Assembly: GCA_963565915.1 (NCBI GenBank)
Contig: OY751494.1
Coordinates: 3,286,001 to 3,350,000 of the forward strand
Direction of reading: 5' to 3'
Origin: Entoloma clypeatum
Taxonomy: Eukaryota > Basidiomycota > Agaricomycetes > Agaricales > Entolomataceae
Length of the DNA stretch: 64,000 bases
This document shows positions 11,561-22,113 of this stretch, piece after piece (the stretch's first letter is position 1; every line of letters begins with the position of its first letter). The position numbers were made by a program, and so were the translations under genes. A model generated the notes under the pieces. That model worked only from the letters and a program-made list of their open reading frames with translations, had not been told where the DNA came from and searched no databases.

Positions 11561-13405
11561 GTGGTGATGCTACGTCAAGCGTGGAAGCCCATTGCTGCCG
11601 CAACTGTAGTTGCTACACCAGCCTACATCTACTACGCATCAAAATCCGAATACCACCAGACCTTCGATCTCGCGGTCAAAGTCAAAGGCGCTGACGGGAG
11701 ACCAGAAATGGCGACGAGAGCACTGCCTCTCCTTCCCATGAGCACCGTCGAAGCGCGGATCAGAGACAACGCAACTACGAATACCCATTTTTCTGGACCA
11801 GGCAACCCCATGTGGAAGTACACCACGGCAACTCTGTCGTCAAATGACCCCATAGAAGATGCAAATGCGCAACAAGTCGTGCAGCGAGACGAGTCTGACC
11901 CTTCAGCCCCCGGTGATTATTTATTTTTTGCCGTCATGGATGGCCACGGTGGACGCGAAACATCTCAACTCCTTTCCCGGGTTCTCATCAATGCGGTTGC
12001 GCTCGAGTTGAATAACCTCATCAAGAATGCCAATTCCACCCCAAGCCCGGGGCTATTTGGGAATATCAAATCTTTGCTATGGCCCCAGGCGTCTCGCCCC
12101 AATCAAATTATACTCGACGCGGATCCCCAGCGTGTGTCGGGTGCGATCCAAGATGCATTTACCAAATTGGACACGGAACTTCTGAACGCGCCTATCCAGA
12201 TACTTGCAAACAATCTCGACGCCGAGTCCCGGAAAAATAAAGCAATTCCTGACCTCAGTCAACACCCGTTTGCTCTCCCTTCCATGCTTCCAGCTATATC
12301 TGGTAAGCTTCTTGTCGTCTACCACGGCCCGCATGCTTCCCCTCCTCATGGACATACTTAGGGAGCTGCGCGTTAATGGCCGTATTTGATACGGCTCATC
12401 GCGACCTCTATGTTGCTTGCACTGGAGACAGCCGGGCCGTTGCAGGTGTTTGGGAGAAGACGGCAGATGGTAAAGGACGATGGAAGGTGGAAGTTCTTAG
12501 CGAAGACCAGACTGGTCGAAATCCAAATGAACTTCGGCGGTATGAGATACAATTTTTTCTTTTCTAATCGATGACTGGATCATGATTGACCTGCAGGCTC
12601 CAGTCTGAACACCCTCCGGATGAAGCCGACTATGTTGTCCGCGAGGGTCGAATCCTTGGGGGACTGGAACCGTCTAGGGCTTTCGGGGACGCAAGATATA
12701 AATGGCCTCGCCCAATCCAAGAAACGTGCGTCTGCAGCCAATCTTAATCGACTGTAATTCCTCAAAACCTTGAGCAAAGACTATCCCAGGCATTCCTCGT
12801 CGGTAACGGTCGGCCTTTGCGACCACCTCCTACTCTGTTTAAAACTCCCCCCTATGTCACCGCTCGCCCTATCGTCACACATCGCAAATTGTCATTCTCT
12901 GACAATCAGAACGACGGAGAATCGGAACAATCACTTCGTTTCGTGGTCCTTGCTACAGACGGCCTGTGGGACGAGCTCAGGTACAAAAAATGTTCTGATA
13001 AACGAACCACGCATCGGTATTCATACTTCCTCCCACAGTTCAGAGGATGTTGTCAGTTTAGTTGGTGGCCACCTCGCTGGGTTGAAAGGAAATGTGCCCA
13101 AGTCAGATCTCCCAACGCTTGTGCCGACATCTTCAGGTTCTCGCACTGTTGAAGGCAAGAATAGAAGGAAACAGACAGATAGTGGCTCGTGGGCCTTTGC
13201 CGACGACAATGTCAGCGCACATTTAATTCGGAATGCGTTTGGGGGAGGGGATGAGATGCATCTCCGGAGAATGCTCAGTATTCCTGCCCCATATTCTAGG
13301 CGGTATCGGGATGACCTTACAGTAACTGTCGTCTGGTGGGAGGATGGTAAGGAGGACAGCGTTAAGATTACGTCAATTACGGATACAGTCAAAGCAAAAT
13401 TATAG
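11561..13405 (+). CDS. PTC5: Mitochondrial PP2C phosphatase (PTC5 / pyruvate dehydrogenase phosphatase-like)
   Basis: A Mg/Mn-dependent Ser/Thr phosphatase; the yeast and animal relatives dephosphorylate the E1 subunit of pyruvate dehydrogenase. The N-terminus (MVMLRQAWKPIAAATVV) is basic then hydrophobic, as in a mitochondrial presequence plus membrane anchor. The metal-binding motif DGHGG lies near residue 127. After the first intron come ALMAVFDTAHRDLYVACTGDSRAV and the family-typical stretch EHPPDEADYVVREGRILGG followed by EPSRAFGD. Later exons give VVLATDGLWDELSSEDVVS and the final RDDLTVTVVWW. All PP2C metal ligands appear present. Five exons join in phase; the exon after IQET resumes at QRLSQAFLVGN near 12774. 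The gene is convergent with the deubiquitinase, 89 bp away. Confidence 0.9.
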
Positions 13406-13494
13406 TCGAAAATGCACATTGTCCAATTCAGCAATTTAGCATTCAACTTTCAACGATACAAAGCAATTCGTCAAAACATGCAGAATCCATTGTT

Positions 13495-15626
13495 TCAAAC
13501 GCCTCTAGGTTTACCTGCATGCCGCCTGTGGTTATTTGACATCCGGTGGTATGGGTTCATATTCGAAATGTAGCCATTTGATCGAGATTGTATGGGTGTT
13601 CGGTGCTGTACATCGGAATCATCGTCAGGTACTTTACGTTTTTTGAAGTTGGGTGTGGCATAGAAATTTTCGGGAGGTACGGAAGATGAAGGGGGTGGCA
13701 ACGGTGAAGGTGAAGAGGCTTCATCTCGTTCCGGCGGGCATACTCTCCGACCAGCTTCCTCGTTTACTTTTGAGGGTTCCTGATCATCGTCGGAATCATA
13801 CACGTCTAAGCCCTTGAGAGCACCATTGGCTGCAGCAGCAGCTTCAATTTTCTTTCTGATCAGCGCGGCCTGTGGATCTGTCCCGTTCACCTTTTGCCGC
13901 TTCAGATCTGGAGTGTCAGCTTCTTGTGATGGCGGTGGAAGCAGTGGGCCAATAAACGGTGCTGCAACCGCTGTCCCGGTGTCTTCCCCGTCTTCCACTG
14001 CTTGCGGCTCCGGCTCTCTTTCCTTCCTTCTCTTCATTGCTGAGATCAAACTCGGTTTTGACCGTGTGGTCGTCCTGTTAACTGCAGCCTCGAGCCCCTG
14101 ACCCTTCTTACGAAGATAAAACAGCATATATGCGTTCTTTCTATCCAGAGGCGGACTTCCGATCCTTGTGACTGATTCATCGTTCATTTCCCACCAGCGA
14201 CCGTCTCTGCTCTTGACGAAAGCGTAATAGTGCCCAGAATTTGGGCCTCCCCCCAGATGACAGACAACTCCATAGAGAGAATAGGACGGCCCGTACTGGC
14301 CCTCACTCATATATGGCTGAAGTGTCAGATGTTCGTCATACTGGATATGGTGGCTGATTTTTTTGCCCAGAGGTGTGAATCTTTTGAAATGCACTGTGAG
14401 AACCAGAGGCGCGTCGTGCACGGTAAATTGCTTCTCAGCAATGACATGTTTCTTGCACCTGGTTTTGAAGACATTAGCGACTTTGCTTCTGTAAAATGTG
14501 CGATTATAGTACTGACTTCTCGCACTTGTACTTGTCAGCGCCTCTGAGATGATCAACTGCAACAAACTTCCGCAGGGCATCCTTCAACGCGTCAGACTGG
14601 TGGATATCAACACTGAGGTCCAGTATTCGGTCAAACGTGTCGCTATTATGGCCGCAACTATGACAAGTCACACGAGAGCGCAATTGGCCACCAAATATCT
14701 TGTGTACCCATGTCGTTTCCGCAAGTTTGGTGTCTAATTTTCTATGCCCTTAGGTAAGACAAAACACTGAAAGGCACAGGCAGTTTGGAACGAACGGTGA
14801 ATAGCCAGCCAAACAGGATTTTTGGAGAGCGTCAATCGCATAACGCAAAAACTCGTGTGAATCTTCTTGTCTACCTCTCCGCATGTTTTTTGCGATAACT
14901 ATTCCGTGCATGAGATGAAGGACATCAGTGTTTCAAGAGGGGTACCTTGCAGCTTAGTTGTGATGACTGTGGGAGAAAAGGTGGATTGTTGCGTATAAGA
15001 TTGCACAAGGACCGATCTCATGCCGCACGACATGCAGAACCCATTCTGCACGCGACCTGTGAGGAAATTGAGAAGTGGCAAATATGATGTCCGAAACACA
15101 GATGTTCGTACATGAATGTTTGTGGTGTGCATGTAATATTCGAAGAAGCGGTGGAGTGTGAAGAAGGCATTGAAGAGTGCTGTTGAGAAAACACGTATTG
15201 CCGTTGTTCAAGAGGCCGCTGCCTCGATTGTAGCTTTCTGGCCAGGTGGTATCGATGCCATGGGGATATAGAGAGAGACTTTTGGGATGCGGCGCGGAGG
15301 TGAGGGAATGCTTGACTGGGGTAGACGCGGGTGGCTTTAATGGATCGAGGCGCTGGAAGGGGGGTGTCGGGGAGAGGAGACGGAAACACGCGAGATCAAA
15401 GACGTACGTCAGGTTTGGATAGTTTTGGAGATGCATTTATGGGCTCGTATTTTCCGGGGGGCACAGCGAGGGCGCCAGAAGAAGAACCTTCGACAAACTC
15501 GACGGGGGGCGGGAGGAGACTGTCGAACGCCTCCCTGTCTCGTGCTGGCCGATACTGCAGCGGCGGTTCTTCAGAAGTCGACGAGAAAATCGTTGGGGCG
15601 GGTAGAAGCGGCGAAGCGAGCATCAT
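13495..15626 (-). CDS. Ubiquitin carboxyl-terminal hydrolase, USP36/42-like
   Basis: A cysteine-protease deubiquitinase. The nucleolar relatives USP36 and yeast Ubp10/Dot4 act on histones and ribosome-biogenesis factors. The chosen start [11 protein letters not shown] at 15626 leads to [20 protein letters not shown] splice then gives RLDPLKPP and the Cys-box [19 protein letters not shown]. Next come [31 protein letters not shown] and [22 protein letters not shown], with a CxxC zinc-binding pair. [26 protein letters not shown] and the His-box [21 protein letters not shown] complete the fold. The tail of about 200 residues is disordered, with basic and acidic clusters that suit nuclear location. 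Catalytic Cys and His are present. An alternative start lies at 15746. At least six short introns. Confidence 0.88.
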
Positions 15627-15848
15627 TATCGGCAACCCGGGCCGTCTATGCGATATACCTGAAGAAGATGGCAGACGGCACACTCGCGGAAAGGCGCAGA
15701 AAAAACAGGCGAGCACAGCGCAGGCAGCGGCGGTGATGAATTTCACTCAATTACTACCTCCTTGTTTGCAATCACACTTGTTTGTTTCTCATGCCGATAA
15801 ACATCACAATTAGTAGGAACTTTATAAAGTATCGACACAACTAAGTTG

Positions 15849-16971
15849 TCAGAAATAAACTCGCCAGTCTTCAAAACCGAATGACTCAAAGTCTACATCA
15901 TGTGGTTTTCGATGCTTTGCTTGCGCGAGAGGGGAGGGGGGCGATGCCGACGGCGTCAAGCTGTTCGGAGTGCACAGAACGTCAAGGTCGCGTGAAGGAG
16001 ACGGCGATGGGGACAAAGAATAGACAAGGTCGGGAGGTGGTGGGTCCATCGTGTAAAGTTCACTTGCAGGAACCTTCGAATGCTCCAAGAATTGAAAAAT
16101 GGTGAGCCAGTCACTGGTGTTTGGGGTATAGTCAGAAGGTCGTCGATTGGAATAATAGGGAATATTCATGTCAGAAGCGACTAGTCAACATATATATCAT
16201 TCACGTCAGAACGAGCGTGTCGTATAAGGTTACAAGGACTCACGAGAGACGTGAGCGACGCCACTGCTGTATACGGCATTGGAAACCATGATATCTGTCT
16301 TGGACTGTGGCTGTAATCTTTGGCATTGCGACGGCCGTTCAAAGCTCGGCTGAGGTAGGTTAGGTGGCGCAAGTTCCTTGAGATCGACAGTGGATGGATC
16401 AATGCCATGCTTCTTCAGGTGCGCGGTGAATGCTGAAAAACGCTTGATACTAGGCCAAAAAAAAAATCAACTCGTGCCATGTCGACGAAATCATCCTATA
16501 ATTACCTGGAAGGGCAACCAAAAATTGGACATCGATAACCTCCAATAATTCGATGTATCTCCTTGCGATGCCGAGCGCGTGAAGATGGATCACCAAAAGC
16601 AGCTTCACAATGACCTATCTCACATGCGTAAGGTTTGTTTCCGGTGCTGTAAGAGACTCAAGAGTGAGTAGTAGAGCCGGCTGCAAAGCGAATACAACGA
16701 CATACTGCACATTACGGTGTGTTCTCAGGGCCGAAGATTGTGTAAATCTCTTTCCACAATCGTCGCACTTGTGCGGCCTGAAAATAAGGAATCAGTGGTG
16801 AAATCTATGGTGGTGGGGGTGGACGAGTTGTACTTGGTGCCGGTGTGGAGATGGCTGTGGCGCTTGAGATCTCCTTTGCGTGAAAAGGTGCTGAAGCAGA
16901 TGTCGCACGTTGACTACAAGAAGAATCAATTTCCATAATGAGCTAGATATGTCACTTACCGTAGAAGGCAT
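15849..16971 (-). CDS. C2H2 zinc-finger protein, putative transcription factor
   Basis: Starts MPSTSTCDICFSTF at 16971 after a possible 5' UTR. Three in-phase splices build successive fingers. Finger 1 is CDICFSTFSRKGDLKRH. Finger 2 is CDDCGKRFTQSSALRTH. The third (CEIGHCEAAFGDPSSRARH) and the fourth (CPIFGC..., then FSAFTAHLKKH) have the wider C-X4-C spacing. Linkers close to TGEKP occur between fingers (HTGTKPHKC, HTGNKPYAC). The C-terminal part is short, disordered and Pro/Ser-rich and ends FESFGFEDWRVYF, an acidic-aromatic end that could be an activation patch. The small size and fingers at the N-terminus suggest a sequence-specific regulator. The target is unknown. Confidence 0.75.
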
Positions 16972-17507
16972 GTCAGAGATTAGGAAATTAAAATCGTACC
17001 TGTAAATTAAAACTGCTGCTGCCCTGCAACGCTGTAGATCAAGGAATGTGGTGTAAGGGAGTGGAGGGGTAAGTAAGTGAGCAAAAGAGGTCCCCCGGAC
17101 CTCAAGATCGCCTCTTATAAATGTCGCGCCGATGTTTTATTTAAAAAAAAGCAGTTGAGGCTAAAATCTTATTGTCTCGACCTCGGTGCAAAGATCGCAA
17201 AATCATGAAAGCCCCAAAAAGGAGCAATTGCCTTTGAACACCTCTTTGTTGCCTGTGCCTAAGAAGACAGGAATTTCCAATGCATCGCGATATACCACGC
17301 CATATCGGTCGTTCGTCACACCTTGAAAGACCTCCCATCAACCAGAGACAAAGAAAGAGGAGGAAACCCAACATACCGATCTTGTTTTCCCACGTGGCCT
17401 CAAAGGCGCCTCATCCAACTTCCAATGAAAGAGTTCATAAAAGTCAAGAAGGGGGGGGGGCGATTATCTATTATCGAAGAAATGTGGAATAAAGAAATAT
17501 CGGATTG
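16972..17507. other. Intergenic region with a G10 tract
   Basis: Lies upstream of the zinc-finger gene and downstream of the F-box gene, both on the minus strand. It contains an A-run near 17144-17151 and a run of ten G at 17451-17460. No supported gene. Confidence 0.5.
17451..17460. repeat. G10 homopolymer
   Basis: Ten consecutive G on the plus strand (C on the coding strand of the nearby gene), about 50 bp downstream of the F-box gene stop codon. Confidence 0.8.
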
Positions 17508-19031
17508 TCAGACACCTAGACCAGGACCTTGTATTTTCTTCGTAATTCTCTCTTCCATCCATGGCGCAATGGCCCATAAATCGACCCAAGTGAATGACGC
17601 ATATTGTTGTCGACCAGCGCCGACGACCAGGCCGAGATCTTGTAGCGGGTGCCAGTCGCCAGACGGTTCATGGGTATGTCGGCCCACAATCTGAGCTATC
17701 AACCTGTACAACAGTCAGATGATAAGCGTAATGCGCTCTTTGCAGATTTGTAAAGATACACCACGTACATGAGGCCGCCCACCCAGAACAGACCTTCCTC
17801 CTCTTGGGCCTCACCTGATATCAACCAACGTCTATCGCCTCCTCCTGGTGTATATAACGGGTACTTTGCATGAGATGGTGCAGGCATAGGATGAGCCAGA
17901 CGTGTGTAGGTGGTAGAAGAGAAACCGAACGCTGAGAAAGGAATTGAGCGCAAGGGAACGCATGACTGTGATGAACCAACGTACAGTACTGCGGATGAGA
18001 TGATTCTTGCACTGGGTAAACTCCATGATCGTCGATCATAGTGTTGACTTTAAAAGTTGCATGGTCTTCAAGGGAGTGGCTGGGACCATCCGTCACACCC
18101 GGAGGATGAAGGAATATGTGGGCATTTGGATTCAGTGTCAAGTTGCTACGGGGAAGATTTAAAGTGCCAAATGCCAAAATTCGGACGTCGGCAAATTCGA
18201 CGACAAGCTGTAAGTTGGCCAAAGGAATTAGCAAGCGACAGTTGGCGAGCATCAGCCATTCCTATACGAACTCTTATGCGGGTCTCAAGATGTGATAAAT
18301 TGTTTTGGAGCCTGGTCACGAATGAGACGGTGCATGAAAGTCGACATCACCTTCGGGGCCACGTACTTGTATTCGTTGAATAAGGCAAGAGGACTAAAAC
18401 CCCGAGACGAGACCTCAAGCTCGTTGGCTGTGGCATTGCGATTCAAGACAATATATCTTGAAATATTAGCATCAGGACGCCCGCATAGCATTATGTGTAC
18501 CAACTTGGTCCAAGCTTCATCGGAAGTACAAGAAGTGTCGCTTCGATGAGAGACTCGGTACAACATCCTGGAGGAACGGGATTAGAATCCTCGTGAATGG
18601 GGGGGGGGGGCCCATTGAGAAACCGACTTCATATAAGCCTCCTTCCAAGATCTGTCCTTCTTCCACCTTCGCCAGCCCGGGAGGAAACGACGATAAAAGC
18701 ATTCTTCCCATTCGATGGATTTGAGATTAGGAATTGTAGCTTCATAGAGGATGAATTCATGTGGTGCCAGACTTAATATTTCAATCCAGTTCTGTCGTGG
18801 AACGACGCTGCGGATGCTGAGGTTCTTTAGAGAATGCTCATAGTTCTGAGACCGCAGGTTGCGTAGGATAGGACGTCTCCAGGGATTCAAGGAAGAGTCT
18901 GAGGCGATGGTATGGAGGCGTTTGGAGAGGTATGATATTTTGATGAGTGATTCAAGGTCGAGTTCGCCCAGTACATCAGCAATAAGTTCAACAGGAAGAG
19001 ATTCGAAAATCAAAGCTGAGGGAGACGACAT
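17508..19031 (-). CDS. F-box protein
   Basis: A probable substrate adaptor of SCF ubiquitin ligases. The start MSSPSALIFESLPVELIA at 19031 leads into an F-box of about 40 residues (LPVELIADVLGELDLESLIKI, then SYLSKRLHTIASDSS) at residues 8-48. Exon 1 ends AYMK; splicing gives KMLYRVSHRSD. Then FNEYK joins LQNNLSHLETRIR by a 51-nt intron, and this joins LVVEFADVRILAFG by a 64-nt intron with a CTAAT branch site. The last exons give SCVPLRSIPFSAFGFSSTT and LIAQIVGRHTHEPSGDWHP. The C-terminal region has no leucine-rich, WD or Kelch repeats that I can see. It reads like one compact domain common to agaricomycete F-box proteins. The exon-1 intron contains a 12-nt C run on the coding strand. An earlier in-frame ATG is at 19061. 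Confidence 0.78.
18599..18610. repeat. G12 homopolymer in an intron
   Basis: Twelve G followed by CCC on the plus strand. It lies in the first intron of the F-box gene, where the transcript carries C12, about 50 nt before the 3' splice site. Confidence 0.8.
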
Positions 19032-19200
19032 AAAGAATGACGTAATAACATGCCGAGTCATCTCCGCGGCTGTCCACTTGCGCCACGAGGTGTCTCATCT
19101 AGACTCGCAGTTTTTTTAGCTTCGCCGGCTTCGAAGATGTCTCATTACTTACGCAGGCAGGCATTTTTCTCGTACTAATCCCTCTTCTCTCCCTCTCCCT

Positions 19201-19212
19201 CCCCCCCCCCCC
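19201..19212. repeat. C12 homopolymer before the KRE6 start codon
   Basis: Twelve C ending 5 bp before the KRE6/SKN1 ATG, preceded by a pyrimidine-rich CT stretch. It is probably in the 5' UTR or core promoter. Confidence 0.8.
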
Positions 19213-19217
19213 TCCAA

Positions 19218-21806
19218 ATGTCATACCATGCTCCCGGCGAGTCAAGCAGCGTTCGTTCAACACCCACTATGAGCTTACTTCACTCACCTTCCACTGGAAA
19301 GCTCTATCGAGAGAGCTGGGTATGTCGTTCCTTCCTTCTCCCCGCACCACAGCCCATTTGGAAATTCAGACTGGCTCCGAGACCCCATACTCTTTCCATG
19401 GCTCAAGACTTAGCACTCTCACCGAGAAGGTATCTTGACCCGTCGCGCCCTTGTCAACCTTTTGACAATGCGCCGTGCCCAGTACTCACTGGCTCCTGAC
19501 CCTCGGACCTGGGGCTCTGATTTATCGCCAGACCTCGTCGAATCTGATGATGCCCTTCACAATCCAGATCTTGGAGGAGGGAGACTCGGTAATGATCGCG
19601 ACCTGTCGTTTTCGAGAAGGGGCATGGCCAACCTTGGCTGCTTACTGGCTCTATGCGCAGGGTTTCTGATGCTCTTGTTCGTCATCTTTCCATGCTACCC
19701 CGAACCAAACCTCAGTTTCGTTTCAGCATTGGATACCCAGTCATCAGCTATGCGCGCAAGAGAGACTATTTCATCCCCGTGTACAATCTAGCAGGTCCTA
19801 ATTCGACTGGCCAGGTTTCGTTCTACAGCCGTTCAGTTTAACACCGTCTTATCGTCGGCGTCCACAGGTGCCATCGCTGGGAAATCATGGCCTCATTGAC
19901 TTTGATACACCCAAGGCAGCCTACTTCAAAAAATCCTACAAAGATGGCACCAATCTGCAACTGGTCTTCTCTGACGAATTCAATACCGATGGTCGTTCAT
20001 TTTATCCTGGGGATGATCCTTACTGGGAAGCGGTCGACCTCCACTACTGGGTTCGCACCTTCTAGTATGATCAACCATTTCTAAAATTAGATCCATACTC
20101 GTTAGGCTACAAATAATCTCGAATGGTACGACCCAGAAGCTATCACGACGGCAAATGGATCCCTCGTTATCACTTTTTCTGAGAAGGAAGCACATGATTT
20201 ACACTACCAAGGAGGTCTGTACGCTAAAGATATGCATCCTCCGACCTGAAATTCACAATCCTTCCAAAGGCCTCATGACATCTTGGTAAACGAACCACAC
20301 CCTAATTTCCTTCTTTGACTGGTGACGTCTTCTAGGAATAAGCTTTGCTTCACCGGAGGTCTGATAGAGGCATCTGTTCAACTCCCAGGCACCCATAATG
20401 TGGTGGGTATGTGGCCTGCGATATGGACGATGGGCAACCTCGGGCGCGCAGGCTATGGAGCCAGTCTCGATGGAACGGTGAGCTATCTGCAGTCCGCCTC
20501 GTCAAAACTGCCCTAACCAAACGTATACAAGTGGCCTTACACATATGATTCTTGTGATGTTGGTACTGCGCCACATCAACTCCGAGATGGTCTTCCTTAC
20601 GCTGCTACAATCGACGGCGATCCCAGTTATGGATATTCTCTGTCGTTTCTACCAGGACAAAGATTATCAAGGTGCACCTGCTCAGGTGAAGATCATCCCG
20701 GACCTCTTCACGAGGACGGAACATACGTCGGTCGGGCTGCTCCAGAAATCGATATGTTCGAAGCGCAGGTGGACGACTCTGTACATCGGCCATTGTAGAT
20801 TCGCTCACCATGATTGAAGGTGACCGGAGAACCCTTGACTGGACAAGTATCTCAATCTGCTCAGTGGGCGGTATGTCCAACCAGATCTACAAAGTCATGA
20901 TTCTGATAACATTGGGCGGTATAGCCTTTCAACCGCGGGTGGATATGGCAGAACACGAGTGAAAATATGATTATTGCAGATCCATCAATATCTCAGTTAA
21001 ATACATTCATCGGGAGTGCAACCCAACAAGCAACTTCAATGGTTACAACCACCAATCAAGGCTGCTATGAACTCGACCAAGGCTGTTATTCTGTATACGC
21101 ATTCGAGGTACGATGCAGATGCATCACATATATCGCATTCTAACCTACACACGGCTCTTAGTATAAGCCAGGTGAGTCCAGGTGAGTGGATACCTCGATA
21201 GTCTCTGAACCCTTGCCTAACAGGTTACGACAACGCCGTAAGTTTCCCGTGGTGTTCATAATATTCTTCAAGCTTACCACATCTTTTTCCAGTACATCCA
21301 TTGGGTATCAAACGACAGAAGTGCTTGGACGCTCAACGTAGCCGGCGTAGGAGCTGATCCATCAGTTGAGGTCTCCGCAAGAGGAGTATCCCCGGAGCCG
21401 ATGGTCCGTCCTTCATGATCGATATACGGTTTTTCATCTTTTTTTCATCCTGAAATGTTGTCTTCGACAGTATATAATTTTCAACCTCGGGATGTCCAGA
21501 AATTTTGGATACATTGATTTTCAGCATCTGACATTCCCAAATCACATGCGAGTCGATTACATCCGCGTATATCAACCTCCTCATAAGATCAACATCGGAT
21601 GTGATCCTCCAAAATTTCCGACGGAGGCTTATATCAAACGGTTAGTGATTTGACTTTGCACAGACGCCACCCTGAGGACAATCCCCGACCTTCTACTTTT
21701 TCATTCTGGCAGGCATATTGAGGCATACACGAACCCCAATCTCACAACATGGACAACCGAATATGGTCATCTCTTTCCCAAGAATTCATTCCTAGGGCCT
21801 TGTTGA
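19218..21806 (+). CDS. KRE6: Beta-1,6-glucan synthesis protein KRE6/SKN1 family (GH16-like)
   Basis: A type II membrane protein of the Golgi/ER with a GH16-like lumenal domain, needed for beta-1,6-glucan of the cell wall. Exon 1 encodes a Ser-rich cytosolic tail ([14 protein letters not shown]). The anchor follows at [18 protein letters not shown]. Then come [40 protein letters not shown] and [58 protein letters not shown] and the catalytic-type EIDMFEAQ follow in order. Later exons give [36 protein letters not shown] and [11 protein letters not shown], and the protein ends [12 protein letters not shown]. About ten introns; the frame can be followed to the stop at 21804-21806. All landmarks are in order and no key block is missing. 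Confidence 0.92.
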
Positions 21807-22113
21807 AGTTGGTTTTCTCGCCTTTTCTGCGGTCCTAGAGTCAGTATTATGTGTGCCGCTTTCTTGTTTTCCGGACAGCTTTGCCCATCTAGTCCGCTGT
21901 ACATACCAACTATGTATGAACCTCCACGGGAGAGTTTTTGTAAGAGATCATCTCAAACAATGTGTTGAACTCCATGGCATTGTACATGAGAAAAAAAAAA
22001 AGATATCACTATACACCTCCAGAAATACAAGGTACTTAGATCCCTACACACAAGATACAGCGGAAGATACAAAAAATGTACAAATAGCAAGGCGATGCAC
22101 AAAAGTGCAACTG
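21807..22113. other. Convergent 3' intergenic region
   Basis: Separates the 3' ends of KRE6 and haspin. It contains an A12 stretch near 21990 and AT-rich sequence consistent with 3' UTRs; no gene seen. Confidence 0.5.
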
